Shown here: positions 9,423 to 18,642 of the stretch, piece by piece
How the letters are laid out: each line of letters begins with the position of its first letter
Numbering within the stretch: position 1 is the first letter of the stretch
Source: Vandiemenella viatica
Lineage: Eukaryota; Arthropoda; Insecta; Orthoptera; Morabidae
DNA: 64,000 nt
Assembly: GCA_031002005.1 (NCBI GenBank)
Contig: JARYHS010008074.1
Span: 269,763,930 to 269,827,929, forward strand
Reading direction: 5' to 3'
Made by a program: the position numbers and the translations under genes
Notes under the pieces: model-generated
Databases searched by the model: none
What the model saw: only the letters and a program-made list of their open reading frames with translations
Told to the model about the DNA's origin: nothing

Positions 9423-11715
9423 ATCAGCTAGATTATATCAGGGTCAAACAGTAATTTAGGAATCAAGTTCTAGACTGTAAAGCATATCCAGAATCAGACA
9501 TACTCTGACCATAATCTGATAGTTGTGAAATACAGGCTGTAGTTCAAGAGAATAAAGAAGCAATACAAGCAGAACAGATCGGAAGTGAATAAACTGAAAC
9601 AATCTAACCTGAGAGAAAAATTTGCAGAAATGTTGGAATTGGGTCTGGAACACATTGAAGAAAGAAATGATGAAAAACTGTTGAAGAAACATCAGGCTTT
9701 AGGGAACAAGCCGCCAGACAATCTTGGATTACAGAAGAAAATTTAGTTGATGGATGAGAGGAAAAGGCACAAACATATTCAGGATGAAGCAAGAAAAGAG
9801 AGAACAATACTGACATTTAAGAAATCAGATAAACAGGAAATGCAAAACAGCAAAAGAAAAATGGCTTTAAGAGAAGTGTGAAGAAATAGAATAAGAAATG
9901 GTCGTAGGCAAAGTAGATGTGGCATATAGGAAGATCAAAAAAATTTTTTTTGGAAAAATGAACAAAAGATGTATGAATATTAAAGCTGCCCATGGGAAAC
10001 CTCTTTTCAGCTCAGTAGATATAGATAACCGATGGAAGGAATACATTGAGTAACTGTATGATGAGGATGACTTGAACAACAGCGCAATAAACAGGATGGT
10101 GAAGTCGACATTAATGAGTTAGTAGATTCTGTTTTGAAGACAGATTTCGATAGAGTTTTGAATTAATAGAAATCAAATAAGGCAGTTGGAATTGATGAGA
10201 TTCCTGCAGAACTTCTGAAATTCCTAGGAGAAGAAGGAATACAAAGATTATTCAACATGATATCATAAAGTTACGGAACAGGAGAAATTCCAACAGATTT
10301 TACTAAAAGTATCATCTTCACACTTTGCATAGAAAGCACAGGCCTACAAATGTAAGAATTATCGCACTATAAGTCCAACATCACAAGCTTCAAAATTACT
10401 GACCAGAATAATATACAGAAGAATGGAAACTGTACTAGAAGATTTATTTATTTTTTACGGCTTTACGCCTCGTCGACGGCTAAGGTCATTAGAGGCGGGA
10501 TGGGACTGGGGACAAGGAACTGGAAGGAATTCGGCCATGGCCTTTTTGAAGGAAGCATTCGCCTGGAGTTATTTGGGGAAACCATGGAAACCCAAATCTG
10601 GATGCCCGGACGGGGATTCGAACCCGCGTCCTCCCGAATGCGAGGCCAGAACGTTAACTGTTCACCCACCACTCTAGGTGTGTACTAGAAGAAACAGCAA
10701 GTAAAGATCAATTTGCGTTTAGGAAAAACCTCGGTACAATTAATTGATATTTGCGTTTGTTGATTTAGAAAATGTAAGATGGGACAAGATGTTCAAAAAT
10801 TTAAAGAAGTCGGTTCTGAAGTATTGGGATAGAAGAATTCTCTATAACCTACGTTAAAATCAAATGGCTGTAATAAAAGTAGAGAATTAATGTAAACATT
10901 CATCAGTTAGGAAGGGTATGATTCAAGGTTGTAGACTATCGCCATTAATATTCAGCTTGTATGTGGAGGAAGCAATATTGAAGGTGAAAAAAAAAAATTC
11001 ATATGGCATAAGTGTTCAAAGAGAAAAAGTCAGTATGCTACGATTTGCTGATGAAATTATCTTGATAGCAGAAAAGGCTGAGGATATTGAGAAGTTGCTA
11101 AATGGCATGAACAATATACTGAAGGAAGAGTTTGGAATAAATGTAAATCAAAGCAAGACAAAAGTGATGAAATGTAGCAAAATTGTTCCCAAGAATAATG
11201 GATTCAATATAAAAATAGGATCGGATGTGATAGAAGAAGGAAAATTACAACTGATGACCGAAGCAGGAATAATGTTAAAAGCAGAATAGCACTAAAAAAG
11301 GAGCCTTCATGAAAAAGAGGAATTTTTATTTGCAAATATTGATCTAGGACTTAGAAAGAACTTTTTAAAACTCTATGTGTGGAGCATAGCACTTTATGGT
11401 AGCTAAATATGGACTTTATGAATTCTAGAAAGAAGACAAATTTAAGCATTTGAAATGTGATGAAAGTTAGGTGAACAGATAAAGTTTTTGAAATTATTAG
11501 TGAGAAAAGAAGTTTGTGAAAGAGGATTACAGAATAGTCATATTTTGAGACATGCAGGATTGGCTCTATTTGTTAGTGGAGGGAGCAGCCGAAGGTAAGA
11601 ACTGTAGAAGACTATATGAAGCAGATAATTGAGGATGTAGGGTGTAAGGAATATATTGAGATGAAGAGGTTACCGCAAGACAGGAAGGGATGGAGTATTG
11701 CATCAAATAAATAAA
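9423..11715 (+). pseudogene. LINE A endonuclease C-terminus and reverse transcriptase, copy 1
   Basis: Readable pieces in order: YQLDYIRVKQ and SDHNLIVVKYRL (endonuclease end), a lysine-rich linker, NKAVGIDEIPAELLKFLG (about 10165-10230), the VRWDKMF/SVKKG... region near 10780-10910, IQGCRLSPLIFSLYVEEA (10921), LRFADEIILIAEKAEDIEKL (11038) and NVNQSKTKVMKCSK (11143). The catalytic FADD reads FADE here. Later parts (LYVWS near 11375 and RLPQDRKG near 11670) are heavily shifted. Compared with copy 3 it carries many stops and the SINE at 10443-10680. It is not functional. Confidence 0.82.
10443..10680 (-). mobile_element. tRNA-derived SINE in LINE A copy 1
   Basis: On the minus strand it begins near 10680 with GAGTGGTGGGTGAAC (A-box-like), then GGGTTCGAATCCCC, an excellent pol III B box, then a non-tRNA body with CCATGGTTTCCCC, and ends in an A-rich tail (plus-strand ATTTATTTATTTTTT at 10442-10456). 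Identical 12 bp duplications TGTACTAGAAGA lie at 10431-10442 and 10681-10692. Its body is shared with the truncated copy at 57690-57857. Confidence 0.88.
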
Positions 11716-11721
11716 AAAAAC

Positions 11722-12079
11722 TGGACACAGATGTACAGTATGCCCTGCTGATTACGAGTTGACAAACATTGATTTGTTTCTAGTTTCGCTCTTGAAAATA
11801 AATACACAGAACAAAACTTGCATGATTCACAGAGATATGGACATGCATACTCTACATATGCAACTCATGTAATTATGGACTGCAGATTGTGCTTAGCGCC
11901 AAAAATAATCTATACTTTGTGCATTCCACTTACTAACGGCGTCGTGGACGAAAAAATCAATAAACTTCTCAGAATTTCGCCATATGTCAATCATCTTTTC
12001 TGTTGTAGCGATCGAAATAAGAAGGTGGCTGGAGTTTTTCATCGCAGTGGTAAACTACCTGTATAGTGTATCTTCGCAT
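11722..12079. other. No gene seen
   Basis: Unassigned sequence after the LINE A 3' end. A short plus-strand open frame (11818-12066) shows no recognisable motif. Confidence 0.4.
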
Positions 12080-12890
12080 CTTTATGAATAAATTCTAATG
12101 GAACATTCGTCAATTGCCTGCCAGACAATCTTAGTTCTATCCCGCTTCAATTCTGTAACGCTTTCGTAAAGACTGTGGCAAGCACGATACAGTGGCTCTT
12201 CTCTGTATAGTTAATCAATCTCCTGCGATATGGAACCAAAATGGTATAACAGTAATCCAAAAGGACACGTGCGAGAGTTTTATACACCATTTCCATTGTA
12301 TGTGTGTTTCAATTCTTTAACATAATACCTATGAATCGCAAACTAGAATTAACGTTACCTACGACAGAAGTCAGGGACGGATCCAGGATTTTGGTTTGGG
12401 AGTGGCTTGAGCGTACTTTGGTTTGGGGGGGGGGGCTTGAGTACGGCAAAGGGTAGTATTTATAGTCTCCTCGGGCCTCGAATCAGTAGAGGTAAAAAAA
12501 AAATCTCCAAAAATTTCAATGTCAGAGGTGGACCTAGATACTTTTGGGCGGTTCCCTAGGCCCTCCACCCCCCCCCCCCCACCTGGATCCGCCCCTGACC
12601 GAAGTTATGTACAATAACTGAGCTGATCACTTCGTACTAGTGAACAAACTGATACTTTTTGTTAGTTATGAACATTATTTTGAGCTTTCTATTGCAATTT
12701 AGTGTAAGCTGCCATTTATAGCAGCGTTCCAAAATAACATCCAGATAGCGCTGAATTTCTAAACAATAGTAAGAGCACCTTATTTCCATATAGAAGACTG
12801 GAACAATAGCAAACTGCTATTAACATTGTTTTCGAGGTCTCATGCTATTTAATATTTCTTCCCTAGTCATACATTCTTTCCACATCTGTC
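12080..12890 (-). pseudogene. Decayed LINE RT C-terminal fragment
   Basis: Read on the minus strand, about 12330-12120 gives MVYKTLARVLLDYCYTILV and then YRRRLI, the pattern of a LINE thumb region (VYKTLVRPVLDYC..VW..Y). It is split by the hAT MITE at 12372-12597. Sequence on the other side, to about 12890, is too decayed for a firm reading. Confidence 0.45.
12372..12597. mobile_element. hAT-type MITE, 226 bp
   Basis: The tips CAGGGACGGATCCAGG (12372) and CCTGGATCCGCCCCTG (to 12597) are inverted repeats with one mismatch. The flanks ACAGAAGT (12364-12371) and ACCGAAGT (12598-12605) form an 8 bp duplication with one mismatch. The interior is non-coding with a G run and C runs. Confidence 0.88.
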
Positions 12891-13294
12891 TGGGAACTAT
12901 CAGCAAGATAATAGTGTGAATGATAAATACTGAATTAGAGAAAAATAAATATACTGTTGGTCCACGTGTCTAGTTTGTAAATATCTATAGTACGCTGAAA
13001 ATAGACTGCTGCATAAAGTGTACAACTGCGTAGACTGCTGTGTAGAAAAAAATTGTTTGCTGTGCTAATGTAAATATACTGCTGTACACAAGTCTTCATA
13101 AAAGTGTTTTTGAAGCATATAGGAGTACTAGTAGTTTAGGGTCATGAGATAGTAACCTGGACCAAAAGAGCCACGCCCCCTCTAAGGTGTCGACAGCTTT
13201 GATGGATGAGAGCCACGCCTCCAGTCCTAGCCTAACTTTGGTCGGTCTTTTGTGGCCAAATTCACAGGAGACCGTTCCTATTGACCAATTCGAT
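12891..13294. other. No gene seen
   Basis: AT-rich, with no coding or repeat signal I can name. Confidence 0.35.
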
Positions 13295-14120
13295 TACCTG
13301 TTTAAGCAGGTTGAGACCTGTCTGGGAGAAAACCCCTATCCATAAGATATTACAGGGGAGCCCCCAAGGCGAATTTGGCTAGCTATTTATTGACATTAAC
13401 TTCTCTTTCAGCTCCACTATCGTATTACTAACTTATATTTCACCACAAGTTTGTTAACTTATTAATGATAATAGCCGCAGGTGGTAGAGACCTGCCTGAA
13501 AGCACATCGGCGTTCATAAGACAGTACAGGGCACCGCCAAGGTTAATTCGACTATCTATTTAAGCTGGTTGAGACTTGTCTCTCTAAGATAGTACAGAGG
13601 ACCCCAATTCGGCTAGCTATATATTGACATTAACCTATCTTTCAGCTCCACTATCATATTACTAACCTATATTTCACCACAATATGCTAATTTATTAATA
13701 ATAATTGACGCAGGTTGAAACCTGCCTGAAAGCACATCGGCATTCATAAGATAGTACAGGGGACCGTCAATTCGGCTACCAAGTTAACCAGGTTAAGATT
13801 TGTTTGTCTACAGAACCCCATCAGTAAGATAGTACAGGAGACCCCAATTCATCTAGCCGTTTATTGGCAGTAACCTAACTTTCAGTTTGGCTATCATATT
13901 ACTAACCTACATTTTACCACAGCTTTGTTAAAATAGTAATTACAATTGTCTCACAGGTTGAGACCTGTTTGTCTACAAACATACCTCCATAAGATAGTAC
14001 AGAGGACACCAATTTGGTTAGCAATTTAATTGACAGTAACCTAAATTTCAGTTTGACTATCGTATTACTAACCTATATTTCACCACAAATTTGTCAACCT
14101 ATTAACGATAATTGCTACAA
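13295..14120 (+). repeat. Degenerate tandem array, about 235 bp unit, about 3.5 copies
   Basis: The phrase CTATCGTATTACTAACYTATATTTCACCAC (with variants) recurs with its TATTACTAA core near 13423, 13657, 13897 and 14063. Each is preceded by a CATTAACCTWTCTTTCAG-like stretch and followed by AGGTTGAGACCTG and AAGATAGTACAGRGGA. The spacings are about 234, 240 and 166, so the last unit is shortened. No coding capacity is seen. Confidence 0.8.
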
Positions 14121-15139
14121 TTACACAATGTTAACACCTTATGTCTTAATTAGCATCCCAGTAGCTCATCAGTTGAAAAAATAATTTATGTTATTATAAA
14201 TACTTTGACAATAAATAAACAATATATTAAATTGATTAAAGCATTAAACGCTATATAATTTTTGATTAAATCGTAATTATGATTAAAACCGCTAGATTAT
14301 TTTGTTATTCAGTTACTGCGTAGTCGAACACCGCGTGTGTATTCAATCCAAAAACGGATATTAATTAGAGTGTTTCAGCTAATTTCAAATCGTAATAATT
14401 TGATTTTACATAATATCAAATTGTTTAATCCGTCTAAATGTTTTGTTTATGTATTTGATACACAAAAATTTCACTGATTGTAAAGAATTCAAATTTTCAG
14501 GGTTCTGAATCAGGAGAACATTGGTTAACACCCTGGTGATATAAAAAACACTCGTTTTCACCTCAAATATATCGTGTTTCATATTGTTGGAAGAGACGTG
14601 TTCTCAAAATCATTTACTATCAAACCGAGTTCCGATAGTATTATGCGTTCGTGTAAAAATTGAGTTTATATGAATGACTAAACTTTATCCTCAAACGCAG
14701 CGTTTTTGTGCCAAGGAGCGGGGATGGTCGACTAGAGTGAACAATACATCTCATCTCCACGGGGAGAGCGCCTACCTTCACTAATTCACAATGAATACAA
14801 ATGTTTCACGTGGCTTTAAGACCAGACGCCTTTTACAGCTGCAAAAACAAGGTCGTGGGTGTTAAAACTTTATCTAACTGAATACGGAAATATAGCAAGA
14901 CTTATCACGATTATAATTTGGGAAGCTATATATTATCCACGTGAATATAAGCTGGTGGGATACGTATTTTGGATGGAATGGACAAGAGGAGTTCAAGCTG
15001 AAGCTAAATAAACTTACAGTCTTTGTACAGCAATAATTTTTTTCTGTCCTCCTATTTTACGGAGCATATCACTCAACGAACTTACAAACTATGTACTTCA
15101 ATGATTTTTCTGTACACTTAGTCTAATTTACAGAGCATA
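14121..15139. other. No gene seen
   Basis: AT-rich unassigned DNA with no open frame or named repeat. Confidence 0.35.
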
Positions 15140-15475
15140 ATGGCTCAGAAATGTGCACTCGACACAGATACAACCTGTGTGCAGTCTTTGTTTTCACACA
15201 GCAGCAGTATATACCCAGCAGCCAATTTTTACAATATTCTTTTCCAGATGACTCTATGCAAGACAAACTTATACGTTGTATACAGTAATGATTTTACAGA
15301 AAAAACGATTAACAAAGACGAATATGCAAGTATATACATAGACACGGATGTGTGGTTATTTGCAGATCTGTTCGAAAAATTTAGGAGCGTATGTTTTGGA
15401 AAGTACATGAATGAAATCGTCCATGATCTTTTGAAGGATTTCAGAAAACCGGTTGAAAAACTGAAATCAGGATGA
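15140..15475 (+). pseudogene. Fragment resembling family B DNA polymerase of Polinton/Maverick or related virus-like elements
   Basis: The 111-codon frame contains KDEYASIYIDTDVWLFADLF and then EKFRSVCFGKY at residues about 59-90. This matches the conserved stretch 'Y..LY..TDVLLLADVFENFR..C...Y' found near the exonuclease-polymerase junction of protein-primed family B polymerases in arthropod Polintons and adintovirus-like integrations. Only about 30 residues match. The part before residue 50 is not recognisable, and after residue 95 similarity stops. The neighbourhood shows no capsid, integrase or protease. It is a remnant, not a gene. Confidence 0.55.
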
Positions 15476-16184
15476 CATGCCAGATAATGGAAGCTCCGTC
15501 TTCTTACCACTCACTCGCCAGGCACGACGCAAAGTATGAATTGGTCTCTCCAGCCCCAGACGCATACCTTGTTAGTAGACCTGCCGCATAGAGGTCCTGA
15601 CTAACCTTCATAATGTTCACAGTGGGATGAAAATGAATAAATATTTATGAATTTCGAAACATGGACAGAGGAACTGTAAGTTCAGTCAGAAGTGGATAGC
15701 TTGTCTACATCAATATCAAAAGAGACATGAAAGGAATGGGGTAGGAACGGAAAAATATTTAGCCACACCTTTTTGAAAGTACCATCCAGGTAATCTCTTG
15801 GAGTTGAGAAACCATAAGTTTGAATGATCCTTTCATCTCTCCTGATTATCGTTTTTTTTCAGGATTTCCATAATCGCTTAGTGTGATAGTGGGACAGCCC
15901 CGAGTTCTACCTCAATAACTACACAAAGGAAATAACCGCATTTACAGTAACACTGTACACAGGCAGGTAATGACATTTGCGCTTAACCAGCAGCCGACGA
16001 TAGGTATAAAGAGCTATTATGATGCTTAGTAAAAGCTGAATTGCTAGAAGGAAGCTACATAAAAAGGACAGCGCGTATTTATGATGTACCACACATGCGA
16101 CAACATTTGGTGCAGGACATGGCTGTTTACAGGGTGTGGCCTAGTGAAATAGGCACTCTATCATAATTCTATTTTCTTTGTGTT
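15476..16184. other. No gene seen
   Basis: Unassigned DNA without coding signal. Confidence 0.35.
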
Positions 16185-16196
16185 CAGATCTGTAAC

Positions 16197-16268
16197 GTTG
16201 TTGTTGTTGTTGTTGTTGTTGTTTTTTTTTAGGGTTTTAGGGCGCGTCGACATCTGGGTCATTAGCGC
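16197..16268 (-). mobile_element. 72 bp 5'-truncated SINE tail with (CAA)n
   Basis: The insert is a (TTG)n run (16198-16220), a T run, then AGGGTTTTAGGGCGCGTCGA and CATCTGGGTCATTAGCGC. On the minus strand this reads as a SINE 3' tail ending in (CAA)n. Perfect 12 bp duplications CAGATCTGTAAC lie at 16185-16196 and 16269-16280, which prove a discrete insertion despite the tiny size. Confidence 0.82.
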
Positions 16269-16288
16269 CAGATCTGTAACATCTATTA

Positions 16289-16450
16289 ACACTTTGTGGA
16301 TGGTGTTTCCTCTTAAGTGGTGCTATCATATCATTGATGATATCGCTTCCGAGATCACGAACCAGGGACCACTTTCTGTTAAACTGAGGGCTTGGTATTT
16401 AAGCCGACTGATCAGGGATCGAAAGTCCTCCAGTTTAAATCCCATTCGCG
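16289..16450 (+). repeat. Dispersed repeat, copy 1 of 2
   Basis: It starts AACACTTTGTGGATGGTGTT and includes CCAGGGACCACTTTCTGTTA and TTTAAGCCGACTGATCAGGG. The same order of blocks occurs at 17258-17412 at roughly 80-85 percent identity by eye. No coding function is seen. Confidence 0.75.
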
Positions 16451-17257
16451 CAGACGATTTTTAAATACATTCCTTCAACTATGGCAAAGCTTGCATTGTA
16501 TGCGTCAAGTGCGCCAGAACGCGTCCGTGGGGTTCCACGTGGAAGGTATTAGAGCAGACTGTGCGATCACCGAGAATAAGCGTATTATATGTGATTGTAC
16601 AATAGATTTCCGAATATTTGCTATTTTGGTTGGTTGCACTCGAGTCAAAGTTGTCGATTGTGTGCTGTAAAGTCTATCTAATAGCTCTTGTCCCGCTTAG
16701 CAAGGTATTAATTTCTTTCACTTTGTGATGTCCTGAAGGGATCGCCTGGGAAATGGAGCTACACTATGTTGTTTTCAGTTATAAAAGTAGGTTCTGCATG
16801 TATGAAACCGAAGTATGACCTGCATTTAGTATCCTCGGTGTACGTTTGATGCGCGGATTAATATTTTTATGCATGTTGATGTTTGAGATCTTGTCTTGAC
16901 GTCTCTTCGATGTTCATTTGTCCATTCCTTGTAGTGTGTACAGCAAGTTTTTTGCATGTTAGTGGTAGGAACTAGGCGGTTTTCCGTAATCAGCTAAGCC
17001 GACACATTTGACAGTCTCCAATATCCACATTATGAGCTACTGATTTCACATCACAAAAATACATTTATCATGGAGAATACCACGTTTACACTTTTTGCAG
17101 TACATGCCTCGCAAACATCTCTTTATCTCAAGTTTCATCACACTTGCAGTTTAATACAAATTGAACATTTCTATTGAACCAAACTAATTTTGACAAGAGT
17201 CAGCTTCATAACGCATTTCCCAGTTCTAACCACATCGACGTCGATGTATGTTATTGC
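16451..17257. other. No gene seen between the two dispersed repeats
   Basis: Unassigned. An open frame at 16392-16670 has no recognised motif. Confidence 0.35.
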
Positions 17258-17412
17258 AACACTTTGTGGATGGTGTTTTCTCTTAGGTGATCCTTTATCA
17301 GTGATAATATCACTTCCGATATCACGAGCCAGGGACCACTTTCTGTTAAACTGAGGGTTCGGTGTTTAAGCCGACTGATCAGGGATGGAAAGGCCTCCGA
17401 TACGAATCCCAT
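17258..17412 (+). repeat. Dispersed repeat, copy 2 of 2
   Basis: Direct repeat of 16289-16450. It ends with GGCCTCCGATACGAATCCCA, faintly like a pol III B box, so a SINE origin is possible but unproven. Confidence 0.75.
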
Positions 17413-17929
17413 TTTCTGCATTCCTATATTACAGAAAAAGCGCTCAACAAACTTACAATCCACTGCATGAATGGTACACAGATTAGTGATAGCCTACACT
17501 CTAAAGCAATCATCAAGTGGCGTGGATTCTTCTGATTTAGACAGCTGTAGGAGCGGTTTTTTTTTTTTTTTTTTTAAATCTCTATCTGCTAATAAAAGGT
17601 TTTGACAACAAAGCATTGGTGAATTAATGTGCATCGTAGTTACCGACATTGCCGTATCTCAAGTTGGTGTGGACCAATGCATTGTAAACTTTTCCTTTGC
17701 CAACATGATTGCACTACATGTTGCAGAAGGCGATACGTTTGAGAAGCCGATTAAAACGTAGAAATGCAGTAGAAACACAATTTTCAGAGGGACATTGGGT
17801 AGACGTATTCCTTATGGTAGAATTTTAACGGATAACTGTAACTTGCCCTAAATTTGCAAAATTGTAACGCTTTAACGATTATCGAAGTTAACTTTTAAGT
17901 ACTGTAGCGAACTGACGATTAACGACTTG
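17413..17929. other. No gene seen
   Basis: Unassigned. It contains a T run of about 20 near 17557. Confidence 0.35.
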
Positions 17930-18130
17930 GCAATTTCTCTGCACACCAGTTTTCCCCAATTCCTGTACCTGCCCTCAATGAATTTTAAGTGATCTTGCCA
18001 ATTGAGTTTCTCCTCTATTATAATACCAAGGAATTTTATATCTTAGTTTCCAAGAGGGCGTTATTTTCATAATTTACAATTAAGTATTTGTACACAGTTT
18101 TTTGCTTTAAATCTAATGTAAGTCTAATGT
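17930..18130 (-). pseudogene. LINE RT fragment
   Basis: On the minus strand, about 18040 down to 17950 reads DIKFLGIIIEEKLNWQDHLK in one frame. This is the FLG..ID..L.W..H motif that follows the catalytic palm in jockey and CR1-type LINEs. Compare FTKFLGVCIDNKLNWK in the LINE at 30156-31911. No more of the gene is readable. Confidence 0.6.
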
Positions 18131-18642
18131 ATATTATCAAAATTTAATTTCCATTAATTTGTCTTAAACTACAAGATTGCTAATTCATTATGTACTTTAT
18201 TTAATTCTATACAACTGTTTGGATAACAGTTTTTATTCAGGTTTCGACAAATAAAATGCTCTTAGACTTGCCAAATAAATTTTCCATTAACAAATTTTAT
18301 ATTCTTTTATTAAACTATTCAGCTCTTCCTTTGATAATTTATTCAAATCTCTCTTTAACTTATGGCGTGAATGAAACTTTTAAAAGAAAATTTTCACACA
18401 TCATTATGCCTGAAGTCAAGTGCCAGCTAATGGAATTCGTCATGGTCATCTCATCACTTCAATATACTGTTCCTAATTCTAAATTGTTCTATCAATATCC
18501 ATCAAATTTTCTTTATCAAAACATGCCTTATAAATGCCCACCCACAATCTTCCAATAAAATAAAAAGGGGTAATTAGGTGACTAAGGGAATTGCCACCGT
18601 AGCGTGTGCACCATCGCAATCTATCTATCATCATATATATTA
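18131..18642. other. No gene seen
   Basis: AT-rich. An open frame at 18256-18558 lacks recognisable motifs. Confidence 0.35.

Larger units (their letters stand above)
1..11721 (+). mobile_element. LINE family A copy 1, non-LTR retrotransposon, decayed and split by later insertions
   Basis: This is the oldest layer of the left stack. Bases 47-80 read YSWKRAGDTGR. Skipping the hAT and its right duplication, the frame continues at 9423 as YQLDYIRVKQ, then SDHNL near 9510. That is the C-terminal end of an endonuclease (EEP) domain. The RT domain follows to about 11300 and an A-rich 3' end lies near 11715. A second copy at 32833-35365 and a third at 48926-50045 align along the RT part. The element begins before the window. 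It belongs to the endonuclease-reverse transcriptase type often labelled craniofacial development protein 2-like in insect genomes; I do not fix the clade (RTE or CR1 neighbourhood). Confidence 0.8.

Noticed and set aside
10600..10675. tRNA gene on the minus strand
   Set aside because: A good B box and partial A box exist, but no cloverleaf closes, a SINE body and A tail follow, and 12 bp duplications bracket the unit. It is a SINE head.
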